Assembly: GCF_025840185.1 (NCBI RefSeq)
Contig: NZ_JAMPJU010000005.1
Location: forward strand, 215,040 to 279,039
DNA length: 64,000 nt
DNA from: Brenneria izbisi
Lineage (GTDB): Bacteria > Pseudomonadota > Gammaproteobacteria > Enterobacterales > Enterobacteriaceae
Direction of reading: 5' to 3'
Of the stretch, positions 1-8,861 are shown piece by piece. The notes below the pieces were generated by a model that was not told the DNA's origin, made no database searches, and saw only the letters and a list, made by a program, of their open reading frames with translations. The translations under genes and the position numbers were made by a program. How positions within the stretch are numbered: the first letter of the stretch is position 1; the number at the start of each line of letters is the position of its first letter.

Positions 1-193
1 GCTGTTTGCCTTTGAATGTGCCGGTCAACAGTTGCTGTTCGTTGATGGACGGCGCAATACCTGGCGCCGGCAGCGTAACTTTCACGCCCGGTTTAAGCCA
101 CGCCTGTGGGCGGCTGTCATCCTGATTTTTGTTAGCGCAACCATTCAATAATAGCGCGCAAACCAGCAGCATTCCGTATCGTAAAGATTTCAT
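1..193 (-). CDS. apeN: DUF3261-type lipoprotein of the APE locus (partial, C-terminus outside window)
   Basis: Only the first 64 codons are present and the gene runs off the left edge. It begins with a short signal sequence and a lipobox ending L-L-N-G-C (Cys at about residue 19), so it should be an exported lipoprotein. Its ATG overlaps the TGA of the MMPL exporter gene (ATGA), which implies translational coupling. A DUF3261 lipoprotein follows the MMPL exporter in known aryl polyene loci; the letter follows that gene order. The function is not established, but envelope trafficking of the pigment lipid is likely. The identity rests on position and lipobox only. Confidence 0.6.
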   Translation of the reverse strand, partial: MKSLRYGMLLVCALLLNGCANKNQDDSRPQAWLKPGVKVTLPAPGIAPSINEQQLLTGTFKGKQ

Positions 194-2514
194 TTTCGCT
201 TCCCTTTTGAATCCGGCAATGCCAGCGGCGCCAACAAAAAGGCGGTAAAAATACCGCTGCACAGCACAATACCAAAGCTACTAATGGCCTGTGTGCTGCT
301 GAAAATCAGCATACCGAGCGTCAACAGCGCCACACACATCGCCAGCGTCACGGCCAGTAACGAGGTCATCGGCGTTCCGCGCGGATTGCTGAAAAACAGT
401 GTGTAATTAATGCCGATACCCAATACCAGAACCAGTGCCAGCAATGAAAACAGATTTAACGCATGGCCACTCAGCGCCAGTACCGCCAGACCAGCGCCCA
501 GCGACAACACCGACGGCACCACGCTCAATAGTCCGCGGCAAAGTCCTAAACGAATGACGTAGCTTAACGCAATCACCGCCAACGCCGCAGCCAACAACCA
601 GCCGAGCATCACGCGATAAAAACCGAATAATTCGTCGAAAGTGCTTTTCCGGTCAATCCACGCCACGCCTGGCAACGTTTTCGCCAACCGCCCGAGCGCC
701 GCGCTATCACTGACGCCACTGACCGGCACCAACACACCGCTTTTCCCTTCCGGCAACGTCAACCACAACAATCGCCATCCTTCGCTTATCGGACTGTTCA
801 GCCAGATTTCCGGGGTCACAGACATTGGCCGAACATCTGGCGATGCGGCATCAACGCCTGCCTCATTAAGCCGCCCGATAACCGTAACGGCTGCTGATGC
901 GATAAGTTTACCATCACGCTGTTGTTGCGCCAGCGACGAAAGCGGCAACAGACGATAAGCGGTTAACCATGCCTGTTGTCGCGCATCACGTAATTTTGGA
1001 GCAAGTTGCTCCAACCGTTGCAGCGTTTCCTCGGCGCTGTTGCCATACACCACAAACCAGGTTTGATCGGCACTCTGCCCGGTCAACGCCGTAATCTGAC
1101 GCTCTTGTCGCATAAGGTCCTGCGGCAGCGCCTGCAACTGGGTAATGTCGTCATTCACCTCCATTTGCAACAGCCCAACAACGGAAAGCGCCAACAGTAT
1201 CAGCGGAAGCCCCTGACGAACACCGCGCCGACGTCGCCAGGTGGCCAACCAACGTCCCATCAACACCATGGCAGGAACGGGTCTGACTGGCAGTCCCTTG
1301 ACCAGAAAGGGATACCAGCATACGACTGTCAGGCAGGAGGCCGTCAGTCCGGTTGCGGCAAAGACGGCCAACTGCTGCAAGCCGGGGAACGGCGCCAACG
1401 CCATCATCAGGTAGGCCATCACCGCCGTCCCCAGCGCCAGTAAAAGTGCTGGCAGCACCTTTCTTAGACTTTCCAATGGAGATACATAACCGCCATGCAC
1501 CATGCGCTCAACCAGATAATAAAGCGTATAGTCCGCTGAAATACCCACGATGCTGATGCTCATAACCAATGTCATGAGATGCAGTTCACCAAACAACAAC
1601 AACGTAAAAACCGTTCCTGCCAGCGCGCCAATTCCCACAGACAACGCGCACAATAACAACGGGCGCGGAGAACGGAATACGAAGAAAATCAACAGCAGCA
1701 CACCAGCCACGGTCGCCACGCCGAGCGTCGACACATCCTGTTTGGCCTGCTGACTGGCATGGTTGCTAAACAACACTGTACCGCGAGTTAATACCTCGGC
1801 ATCAGGGAACTGCGCGTTAAGCGATACTTCGATCGCCTTAAGTTTATCGACCAGTTGCTGATTACGCGCCATATCGAACGAATTGCCGCGTAACTCGCCG
1901 TGAAGAAAATACCAGGATCGTCCCTGCGCATCCGTTGCCGTCAGCCAGCCCTGCGACAACCCCAATTGACTGGCATTTTGCTGCATCGCCAATTGGGAGC
2001 CGCGCACCAGCATGAGCGGATCATGACGCAACTCTTTACCACTCACTCCGGCAAACGCAGAATAGAGTTGCGCCAGTACCCAGTCCGCCTGTGCGTCGCC
2101 ACCATTTTTCAAACGCGTCCGCGTAGCGGGATCGACCAGGCCGTTGCGATGTTCAAATACAAATTTCCCCCACCGCTGTTGCTGTTCGGCATCAATCGGC
2201 CCTTTGACATCTTGCAAATCAGGAAGCGCTTGTAACTGCTTCAACCACCAGTCGGCAACCGCCGGGTCCGCAAGCTTACCCGGCGTAACCAGCCACACGA
2301 TCTGTCGATCCAGGCGCTGCATAAAACCTTGCTGTAATTCCGGTGGAATGGCGCCCATCGCCTGTTTAGGCAGCAACGCCAATACGCTGCTGTTAATCTG
2401 CGCTTTCGGCAGCAATAGCGTTAATGCCACAATCAGCATCACGCAACAGCCCATCCAGAAAAAAGCCGCGCGGCGTACCCAGTCAGAAAACGAAACGCTG
2501 CTGTTCATCATCAC
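190..2514 (-). CDS. apeM: MMPL/RND-type exporter of the aryl polyene locus
   Basis: This inner-membrane protein of about 772-774 aa has the MMPL/RND layout. A first membrane helix near residues 15-37 is followed by a large periplasmic domain to about 250, a cluster of helices (about 255-405), a second periplasmic domain and a second helix cluster (about 635-765). Such proteins in aryl polyene loci are thought to export the polyene lipid toward the outer membrane. GTG and two ATG codons lie in tandem at 2514, 2511 and 2508, so the exact start is open. The start overlaps the upstream LolA-like gene by about 25-32 bp, and the stop overlaps the next lipoprotein gene. Confidence 0.85.
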   Translation of the reverse strand: MMMNSSVSFSDWVRRAAFFWMGCCVMLIVALTLLLPKAQINSSVLALLPKQAMGAIPPELQQGFMQRLDRQIVWLVTPGKLADPAVADWWLKQLQALPDLQDVKGPIDAEQQQRWGKFVFEHRNGLVDPATRTRLKNGGDAQADWVLAQLYSAFAGVSGKELRHDPLMLVRGSQLAMQQNASQLGLSQGWLTATDAQGRSWYFLHGELRGNSFDMARNQQLVDKLKAIEVSLNAQFPDAEVLTRGTVLFSNHASQQAKQDVSTLGVATVAGVLLLIFFVFRSPRPLLLCALSVGIGALAGTVFTLLLFGELHLMTLVMSISIVGISADYTLYYLVERMVHGGYVSPLESLRKVLPALLLALGTAVMAYLMMALAPFPGLQQLAVFAATGLTASCLTVVCWYPFLVKGLPVRPVPAMVLMGRWLATWRRRRGVRQGLPLILLALSVVGLLQMEVNDDITQLQALPQDLMRQERQITALTGQSADQTWFVVYGNSAEETLQRLEQLAPKLRDARQQAWLTAYRLLPLSSLAQQQRDGKLIASAAVTVIGRLNEAGVDAASPDVRPMSVTPEIWLNSPISEGWRLLWLTLPEGKSGVLVPVSGVSDSAALGRLAKTLPGVAWIDRKSTFDELFGFYRVMLGWLLAAALAVIALSYVIRLGLCRGLLSVVPSVLSLGAGLAVLALSGHALNLFSLLALVLVLGIGINYTLFFSNPRGTPMTSLLAVTLAMCVALLTLGMLIFSSTQAISSFGIVLCSGIFTAFLLAPLALPDSKGKRK

Positions 2515-3088
2515 TTAACGTCCTGGGAGTGAGCCGTTGATTGCTCAGGGTAATACGTGTCATATCTCCCTGACGGTCATCCAGCACTATACCGTCAAGA
2601 AACTCGCCGCCATTTAGTGTGATGGTGTTGAACAACTTATCCAGTGGCGATGTTTTCGGCGTCAGCACCAACCGCCACTGCTGGTTTTCCCGATCGGTGA
2701 AATCAATGGCAAAGTTTTGCTCCAGCACGCGCCGATCGGCTTGAAATAAGGCGCGCAATAAGTGATTGAATTGAAACATCTGCGGATTGCTTTCCGCAGT
2801 GACAATCTGCGGCGACTGCCCGTTCATCACCTGAACCATGCGCTTATCATCCAGTACCATCGTCAAGGGGAAAGGCGTTGCCTGATGCCACCATAGTCCT
2901 TTATCCTGCGCGATCAGCAACTGACCGCTGGATTTGAGCGGTTTCGCCATGCCTTTGATTTCACGTTGTTGGGTAAACTCAGCACGCACTACGGGCTGGC
3001 TGCTGAACCGCTGTTGCAACTCCTCCAACGTAACGGCCTGCACCGTACCGCTCAACATCAGTAAAACCGCAACGATCATTCGTATCAT
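2483..3088 (-). CDS. apeL: LolA-like periplasmic carrier of the APE locus
   Basis: The 201-aa protein has a cleavable signal peptide (hydrophobic residues 4-15, likely cut after VQA near residue 19). A LolA-like fold follows, with the pattern of alternating strands and the R-A-E-F-x-Q segment near the N-terminus typical of outer-membrane lipoprotein carrier homologues. In aryl polyene loci this protein is proposed to help move the polyene lipid across the periplasm together with the MMPL exporter encoded next. Its ATG overlaps the stop of the thioesterase gene (ATGA) and its end overlaps the exporter start, so the three genes are tightly coupled. Confidence 0.8.
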   Translation of the reverse strand: MIRMIVAVLLMLSGTVQAVTLEELQQRFSSQPVVRAEFTQQREIKGMAKPLKSSGQLLIAQDKGLWWHQATPFPLTMVLDDKRMVQVMNGQSPQIVTAESNPQMFQFNHLLRALFQADRRVLEQNFAIDFTDRENQQWRLVLTPKTSPLDKLFNTITLNGGEFLDGIVLDDRQGDMTRITLSNQRLTPRTLSDDEQQRFVF

Positions 3089-3507
3089 GGCGTCACTCCA
3101 AGGCGTTCAAATAAAATGGGGGGAGAAACAAAGCCCAGTTCGTGGCTTCCTTCCTGTACCGCCACCTGAATCGTATAACCCGTGGTCGTGCGCTGACCGC
3201 TTTGCGCATCAAAAATCCGGTAAGCAATGCGTAAACGGTTTTCGACTTCTTCAATCGAGGCCCGCACGCGGATACGTTGTTCGTAGGTCAGCGCCACTCG
3301 GTACTTCACGCGGGTATCCACCACCGGCCAGACATAGCCAGACACCTTCATCTCGCGGTAGCCGTAGTTGAACTTGCTGAGCAACGCCTCGCGCGCTACT
3401 TCAAAAAAGCGGAAATAGTTGCCATGCCAGACAACACCCATCGGATCGCAGTCATGGAAAGAGACTGTCAGTTCTATCTCATGGCTTAAGCGGGGATCGT
3501 TTAACAC
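3085..3507 (-). CDS. apeK: acyl-CoA/ACP thioesterase, 4HBT hotdog fold
   Basis: This 140-aa protein of the YbgC/4HBT hotdog family carries the signature F-H-D-C-D-P-M-G-V-V-W-H-G-N-Y near residues 17-31, where the Asp is the usual catalytic residue. It probably hydrolyses or edits acyl-thioesters during aryl polyene assembly. It lies 2 bp after the glycosyl/acyltransferase gene and overlaps the LolA-like gene by 4 bp. The length and single-domain layout are normal for the family. The family is clear; the in vivo substrate is inferred from the neighbourhood. Confidence 0.85.
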   Translation of the reverse strand: MLNDPRLSHEIELTVSFHDCDPMGVVWHGNYFRFFEVAREALLSKFNYGYREMKVSGYVWPVVDTRVKYRVALTYEQRIRVRASIEEVENRLRIAYRIFDAQSGQRTTTGYTIQVAVQEGSHELGFVSPPILFERLGVTP

Positions 3508-3509
3508 CG

Positions 3510-5219
3510 TTACTCCTTTTTCCCGGAAGACTGTTCATCATCAGGCAATCTCCAGAAATCAAAAAAATTAAACCAGTCCAGAGGCGATTTCAGCGCATAG
3601 TGCGCCAACCGTTCAGCATAGCGATCAATCACCTGCTGCAACGTCTGTTGGCGGGTGGCGCGCGGTAAGACAATAGGATCGGCAAACGACTCGCAATAGA
3701 CACGGAGTTTTTGCCGTTCACGGATCACAAACATCAGTAGCACCGGGCAACGTAACGCCGCAGCCAATACAAAAGGACCTTGCGGGAAAGGCGCGTCACG
3801 CCCCAGAAAACGACTCCACACCACACGGCGAACCCCACCTCGCTGGCGATTCACCGACGTGCGGTCACCGACGATCGCCACCCATTCACCCGCTTCCAAC
3901 TTTTGTTGCAGCATCATGGCGGTATCGGGACCAATATCGTTGACAGGGATAAGATTCACCCCTGCTTGCGGTGCAACCACGTCCAGTACCTGCTTAAAGC
4001 GCTGTGCGTTTTCGGTGAACACCAACGCATTAATAACCAAACCGCTAACCTGCTGCGCCAACGCCCGACACACCTCGACATCGCCGAGGTGCGAGACCAG
4101 AATTAGCTGCCCTTTTTGCTTACCTTGCTCAATGATTTCTCGCGCGCCGGGTGCGAAGTCAATATCACATCCCCAGCGCAAATCCCCGCGCCAACTGGCG
4201 ATTTTATCCAGCATCGCCTGCCCAAAACGCAGAAAATGGTGATAGCTGCTGAGCGGTTTGGGCAACACAATGTCATGCTGGCGCGCATAATTACCGATTT
4301 GCCGCAACCACGCTTGCGACGCTCTGCGCTGTGCGCGGCCGGTCAGCCAGTAAAACGCGATAACCGGCCAGAGAAACAGCGTAAACAGCCCGCGTCCCAA
4401 ACGTTGATATACCGCCAACATAAATCGCATGCCGAGAAGACCTTTGCGTTCAGCCACCCCAGCCCAGTGCGCCTGACGACAGCGCGTCAACAACGAAGGA
4501 ATGCGCGGCAGCATGCCGAAAAACAATCGCGTATGCATCCAGGATATGCGCAGATTATCGTGCAGAGCATCGAAATGAGACAGGCCATTTTCTGGATAGG
4601 TCACCGCCGTATCGACAAAGCGGCTGGGCGTCCCCGCCCAATAGAGTCGCACCATGATTTCCGTATCGAAATCCATGCGATGACCTACAGATTGTCTGGC
4701 AATTAAAGTAAGCGTGACATCAACAGGATAAACCCGAAATCCACACATACTGTCCTTGATGGAGAAAGAGAGCGTTTCAATCCAAACCCAGACATGGGTT
4801 ATATAGCGTCCGTAAAGGCGAGATTTTGGCACTGATGCATCGTAACGCGGTCGACCGGAAATCAGGCTGTCTGGGTGACGTTTTGCCGCATCCAACAAGT
4901 GCGGCGCATCTTCTATCTGGTGCTGCCCATCTGCATCCACCTGCAAGACATGAGTAAATCCAGCCTGCGCCGCCGCTTTAATGCCACTGATCACCGCCGC
5001 GCCTTTTCCGCTATTTTGCGTCAGGCCAATCAACGTCACGCTGTCGTTTTCCGCCGCCAGCTGTTTCAGCATCTGCTGGGTTGCCGCGTCGCTTCCATCA
5101 TCAACAATGAAGACTGGCAGGGAAAAAGGCACCAGACGCGCCAGCACCGAAGACATCATGGCACCGTGGTTATAGCAGGGGATCACCACACAAGGGGAAA
5201 ACTCACTATTTACTGGCAT
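3510..5219 (-). CDS. apeJ: two-domain glycosyltransferase (GT2) - lauroyl-type acyltransferase
   Basis: The 569-aa fusion starts with a GT2 domain (about residues 8-240): PCYNHG near the N-terminus, a VDDGSD segment, and the D-A-D-G metal-binding motif in VDADGQHQ. It continues with an LpxL/HtrB-like acyltransferase domain (about 270-555). Proteins of this architecture are constant in aryl polyene loci and are expected to link the aryl polyene acid to a sugar/lipid anchor at the inner membrane. The start codon overlaps the end of the dehydratase gene by 14 bp. Both domains look complete. Confidence 0.85.
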   Translation of the reverse strand: MPVNSEFSPCVVIPCYNHGAMMSSVLARLVPFSLPVFIVDDGSDAATQQMLKQLAAENDSVTLIGLTQNSGKGAAVISGIKAAAQAGFTHVLQVDADGQHQIEDAPHLLDAAKRHPDSLISGRPRYDASVPKSRLYGRYITHVWVWIETLSFSIKDSMCGFRVYPVDVTLTLIARQSVGHRMDFDTEIMVRLYWAGTPSRFVDTAVTYPENGLSHFDALHDNLRISWMHTRLFFGMLPRIPSLLTRCRQAHWAGVAERKGLLGMRFMLAVYQRLGRGLFTLFLWPVIAFYWLTGRAQRRASQAWLRQIGNYARQHDIVLPKPLSSYHHFLRFGQAMLDKIASWRGDLRWGCDIDFAPGAREIIEQGKQKGQLILVSHLGDVEVCRALAQQVSGLVINALVFTENAQRFKQVLDVVAPQAGVNLIPVNDIGPDTAMMLQQKLEAGEWVAIVGDRTSVNRQRGGVRRVVWSRFLGRDAPFPQGPFVLAAALRCPVLLMFVIRERQKLRVYCESFADPIVLPRATRQQTLQQVIDRYAERLAHYALKSPLDWFNFFDFWRLPDDEQSSGKKE

Positions 5220-5598
5220 AAGAGCGTTCCGTGGCAGGCTCGAGTTTTATTTTTCCGCTACTGGCGGTTCGCTCGGCGTTCCCTTCCTGAATATGGTAGC
5301 TAAAGGTCAGCCACTGCTTGTCAGCACGCCACATTAATACCAGACGCAACGTTTTTCCCGGCAGAATTGGCTGCTGGAACTTGATGTTTTCGATAGAAGA
5401 AAACTGCCACCCCGGAACCAACAGTTCAGCGGCATAGCGCATCACCCAATCCAGTTGCGCCACGCCTGGCAACAGCGGCTGTTCAGAAAAATGTCCTTTA
5501 AACCAGAACAGATTGGGGTTCACCCGCAGCATCAGTTCAACCTGCGATTCTTCACTCGTTTTTTTCACACAGAGCCGAGCAAGCTCAACGGGTAGCAT
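5206..5598 (-). CDS. apeI: 3-hydroxyacyl-ACP dehydratase, FabZ-like
   Basis: This 130-aa hotdog dehydratase has the segment G-H-F-S-E-Q-P-L-L-P-G-V (residues 34-45), matching the FabA/FabZ active-site region around the catalytic His. It should remove water from the 3-hydroxyacyl-ACP intermediate in each polyene extension round. I chose the ATG at 5598, giving MLPVEL..., because it overlaps the ligase gene by only 14 bp. A longer open frame continues to 5715 but lies inside the ligase gene. A second dehydratase is usual in APE loci and would be outside the window. Confidence 0.85.
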   Translation of the reverse strand: MLPVELARLCVKKTSEESQVELMLRVNPNLFWFKGHFSEQPLLPGVAQLDWVMRYAAELLVPGWQFSSIENIKFQQPILPGKTLRLVLMWRADKQWLTFSYHIQEGNAERTASSGKIKLEPATERSYASK

Positions 5599-6940
5599 GA
5601 AATAGTTCCTGTATCTGCGGCCAGGCACGTTTACTCTGGCTATTATGGGGAATAACATCAACGACACGCCAGAAACGCGGCATGGCCAGCGGCTCCAGCC
5701 ATTTGTGCAGCTCATGCCGCCACTGGCGCTTCAAGCGGGGCAAATCAGCGTTCATTTCTGGTGAGTTCAGCACCAGCACTACGCCAATACCGCTGCGCTC
5801 TGGTCGAGTCACCTGTAACGCGACCGCATCGGCAATTTCCGGCAGTTCAAGTAAACGCCGTTCGATCTCGCTAAGAGAGATCCGTTTGTCTTCTATTTTC
5901 ACAATACGATCATGTCGACCACACAGTTGGAAGTTTCCTGCATCATCAAACACCAGCCTGTCATCCAGCTTATGACCTTGCGGATGCGGAATAAGCGCTG
6001 ATCGCGCCCACCAATTATCTTGTTCGTCACGCAGCAGCGAAACCCCAGGGAACAGTTGCCACGGTATAGTGTCCGCTTCACGGAAACGCCAGGCCAAAAC
6101 CCCGGTTTCAGTGCTGCCGTAAATCTCATGGACCGATTGCGTAAACCATTCTGCCGCTGCCCTGGCGTGTGTCCAGGGTAACATGCCGCCCGCGGATATA
6201 ATCAACTGACACGATGGCGCCGTGAGCGCATGATCGATACGCCGTAAAAAAGCCGGACTGCTGATAAACACGTAACGCCGTTGTCGACTCTGCGAGGTGA
6301 GTTGTTCGGTATAAAGCAACTGACGACTGTCAAAACGCAAACCCAGCGCCATCGGCAACCAGATGCGGAACGTGAGCCCATACAGGTGTTGATGAGTAAC
6401 AGAGGCGATAACATCACAGCCTTTTAAACAGGAACCCCAGCGTTGAGCCAGCCAGAACGATTCATCATCCAGACAACTTACTGGTTTGACAACCTGACGC
6501 GGTTTTCCGGTAGAACCGGAGGTAAACAGCACAATGTAGGCATCATCCGGGATAGCTGGCAATGCGGCGCTATCCGTATTATTGATGTCAGATATGAGAG
6601 TAAACTGCGCGCAATCCAGACTCAGCGCCACATCGGTCAGCAGACCATCAAACGCATCCGCCTGTTCCTGTAATACGGACTGACGACAGTGTCCCGGCAC
6701 CACGGGAACTTTTCCCGCATGCAGCGCGGCCAATAGTCCGATGGTAAAGCGATAACTGTCTTCAAAGCACAATGCCCACCGCCGTTCGTGACGGCTAATC
6801 AACTGCTGACAAAGCGCGGCAGCCTGCTGTTTTAGTTCACCCAGCGTAAAGGTACGGACACCATTACAGGCGACAATACGCAGCGGATCGCCATCCCCCA
6901 TCAACCAGTCATTAACAGCCCGGACGTCAATACGATTCAT
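5585..6940 (-). CDS. apeH: AMP-dependent aryl acid:ACP ligase
   Basis: The 451-aa protein is an ANL-superfamily adenylating enzyme. Visible motifs are the P-loop L-F-T-S-G-S-T-G-K-P and the later Y-G-S-T-E-T-G motif. It is expected to activate the starter aryl acid (4-hydroxybenzoate-type in known aryl polyenes) and load it on the ACP. The start at 6940 (MNRIDV...) is preferred over an upstream in-frame Met at 7036 because it forms an ATGA overlap with the preceding membrane protein gene. It is somewhat shorter than long-chain acyl-CoA synthetases, as usual for this subfamily. Confidence 0.88.
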   Translation of the reverse strand: MNRIDVRAVNDWLMGDGDPLRIVACNGVRTFTLGELKQQAAALCQQLISRHERRWALCFEDSYRFTIGLLAALHAGKVPVVPGHCRQSVLQEQADAFDGLLTDVALSLDCAQFTLISDINNTDSAALPAIPDDAYIVLFTSGSTGKPRQVVKPVSCLDDESFWLAQRWGSCLKGCDVIASVTHQHLYGLTFRIWLPMALGLRFDSRQLLYTEQLTSQSRQRRYVFISSPAFLRRIDHALTAPSCQLIISAGGMLPWTHARAAAEWFTQSVHEIYGSTETGVLAWRFREADTIPWQLFPGVSLLRDEQDNWWARSALIPHPQGHKLDDRLVFDDAGNFQLCGRHDRIVKIEDKRISLSEIERRLLELPEIADAVALQVTRPERSGIGVVLVLNSPEMNADLPRLKRQWRHELHKWLEPLAMPRFWRVVDVIPHNSQSKRAWPQIQELFHATR

Positions 6941-7500
6941 ACTTGTCTTCTCAGACGCTGGCGCATCAACCATTCGCTTCCCATCAACAGTCCCATCAGC
7001 ACATAGCTGATCATGCCATTCCATAACATCCACCAATGAACATTGCCGACAAAACAGGTCAGTGCGGCAACACTGCCATTAAAAATAAAAAACAGGCACC
7101 AGATTTGCGTCACGCGACGCGTATAGGTTATTGCCTGAATCGGGAGTTCCGGTTTCCGAATACGGGCAAAACGTTCCACCAACGGCATGCCGCTGTATAG
7201 TGAACTGCCAAACAACAATAACATCACGCCATTTACCGCGACGGGATACCATAGTAACCAGTAACCATCGCGCAGTAACAAACTGGCGATGGAAACCGCG
7301 GCGCCCACAGCGGCCAGAAGCAATGCCGTCCCTTTAAATACGTGTTTCTCACCGCGCAAGGCGGCGAAACGTAAAAGAAACATCAGTGCCAGCACAAACA
7401 ACAACCAGCGATGATCTGGATGAGTAATGCCAAACCAGACCACAAAAGGCCAGGTGAGCATCATTAGCACATTCAGGCAACGTATCAGCGCACGCATCAC
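6937..7500 (-). CDS. apeG: COG4648-type inner-membrane protein of the APE locus
   Basis: The protein is about 186-187 aa with five or so hydrophobic segments spread over its length, so it is an integral membrane protein. The start is either GTG at 7500 or ATG at 7497. A multi-spanning protein of this size sits between the ACP genes and the AMP ligase in aryl polyene loci. Its biochemical role is not known to me; it may help membrane anchoring of the synthesis complex. It overlaps the ligase gene by 4 bp. The letter follows the locus gene order and is less certain than for the enzymes. Confidence 0.65.
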   Translation of the reverse strand: MMRALIRCLNVLMMLTWPFVVWFGITHPDHRWLLFVLALMFLLRFAALRGEKHVFKGTALLLAAVGAAVSIASLLLRDGYWLLWYPVAVNGVMLLLFGSSLYSGMPLVERFARIRKPELPIQAITYTRRVTQIWCLFFIFNGSVAALTCFVGNVHWWMLWNGMISYVLMGLLMGSEWLMRQRLRRQV

Positions 7501-7512
7501 TTTCCCGAATCG

Positions 7513-7764
7513 TTAACCTTCATGAATCAGACGTTCTACCGCATCGACAATATCCTGCACAGTCCGCACTGATTTAAAGGTTTCGGGTGATATTTTGCGG
7601 CCAATACGCTTTTGTAGATGAACCACCATATCCACGGCATCGATACTATCCAGTTCAAGTTCTTCATAGAGACGAGACTCTGGTTTAATATTATCCGCAT
7701 CCAGTTCGAACAATTTGACCAGCAGATCTGTAATTTCCTGATAAATTTCATTTTTATTCATCAT
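7513..7764 (-). CDS. apeF: acyl carrier protein of the APE synthase (second)
   Basis: This 83-aa acidic carrier protein has the phosphopantetheine attachment motif E-L-D-S-I-D-A-V-D-M; the Ser is at about residue 40. It carries the growing polyene thioester. It lies 12 bp upstream of the membrane protein gene and 18 bp downstream of the other ACP gene, so the two ACPs are co-transcribed. ATG codons occur in tandem at 7764 and 7761. The size and four-helix pattern fit a stand-alone type II ACP. Confidence 0.9.
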   Translation of the reverse strand: MMNKNEIYQEITDLLVKLFELDADNIKPESRLYEELELDSIDAVDMVVHLQKRIGRKISPETFKSVRTVQDIVDAVERLIHEG

Positions 7765-7782
7765 TAACTCATTATTTTACTA

Positions 7783-8049
7783 TCAGGCACTAATAGCGCG
7801 CTGAGCGTTGATGAAAGCAGTCAGAGTTGCAACGGAAAAAAAGTGCCGGCGCATCTCTTCACTTTCCGCGGAAAGCACGACGCCATAGCGATTTTTTACT
7901 GCCAGCCCCAATTCAAGCGCATCGATCGAATCCAATCCAAGACCATCACCAAACAGAGGTGCATCCGTTTCGATTTCATCGACGCCGATATCTTCAAGAT
8001 TCAGAGATTCGATAATCATCTCTTTAATTTCAATAAACATATTTTCCAT
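7783..8049 (-). CDS. apeE: acyl carrier protein of the APE synthase (first)
   Basis: This 88-aa acyl carrier protein has the attachment motif G-L-D-S-I-D-A-L-E-L (Ser near residue 41). Having two ACPs side by side is a hallmark of aryl polyene loci, where they act with distinct partners. The gene follows the acyltransferase gene by 17 bp. MENMF and MFIEI are alternative starts three codons apart. A housekeeping AcpP is unlikely because fabD/fabG/fabF are not adjacent. Confidence 0.9.
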   Translation of the reverse strand: MENMFIEIKEMIIESLNLEDIGVDEIETDAPLFGDGLGLDSIDALELGLAVKNRYGVVLSAESEEMRRHFFSVATLTAFINAQRAISA

Positions 8050-8066
8050 AAGGTGTATCCAAATAA

Positions 8067-8861
8067 TTATAAATATTCTGGTGTTAAAGACTGTTGTAAA
8101 AGGCTATTCAAACGGCGTGCCGCCAGAGGTCGCGCCACTTCCGGCGCCATAAACGTTTGATTATTGATTCGTTCCCGCACACTTACGGCGAAATATGGCT
8201 TCTCAGGCGGAATATGATACCAACGACTTTGTTTACCCAGTGTTTGCTGGCTACAGTGAATATGCACCACCCGTAAATCGCAACCACAACGCACCGCAAT
8301 ATTGGCGGCGCCACGCTGCAACACCATAGGTTCGCCATATCGCGTTCGCGTACCCTCAGGGAAAATAATTATCGCATCCCCGTTGTCAAGTCGTTGCTGA
8401 CAGTCAGCTAACAGTGCGTCAGACTGACTATTAAGCAGATAATCAGCGCAACGGATGACACCACGAAAAAAAGGGTTTTTCTGTAAATCAGCCTTGACCA
8501 GACAGTCCGCATCCGGCATCACAGACGCCAGCAACACATAATCAATCAACGTCGGATGATTGGCGACAACCAGACAGCTTCGATCCGTCTGCAAGGTTTC
8601 AATGCCATCAATGTGGTAATCCAACACCCCCAACTTACGCGCACTCCATAAAAAGAAACGGAAACTGGCGGAAATACTGCGGCGCGCCATCTGGCGGCGG
8701 CGCATAACATCATGTTGAAAAATCAGCAACAGGTTAAACCACACCATAGATAGCAATAACCCGCCAAGACCAAACATCAAAAAGCAGCATCCCGTCATCG
8801 TCAATCGCCATAAACGATTTACACGAGATGATGAGCGTAATATCAATGACGACTCAGACAT
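8067..8861 (-). CDS. apeD: 1-acyl-glycerol-3-phosphate-type acyltransferase
   Basis: The 264-aa PlsC-family protein has the catalytic motif N-H-P-T-L-I-D (NHx4D) and the second motif F-P-E-G-T-R-T. A hydrophobic N-terminus (about residues 21-46) should anchor it in the inner membrane. It probably transfers an acyl or aryl polyene group to a glycerophospholipid-type acceptor. The start at 8861 (MSESS...) overlaps the ketosynthase-like gene by 8 bp. An open frame extends to 9107 but lies inside that gene. The family is certain; the letter follows locus order. Confidence 0.78.
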   Translation of the reverse strand: MSESSLILRSSSRVNRLWRLTMTGCCFLMFGLGGLLLSMVWFNLLLIFQHDVMRRRQMARRSISASFRFFLWSARKLGVLDYHIDGIETLQTDRSCLVVANHPTLIDYVLLASVMPDADCLVKADLQKNPFFRGVIRCADYLLNSQSDALLADCQQRLDNGDAIIIFPEGTRTRYGEPMVLQRGAANIAVRCGCDLRVVHIHCSQQTLGKQSRWYHIPPEKPYFAVSVRERINNQTFMAPEVARPLAARRLNSLLQQSLTPEYL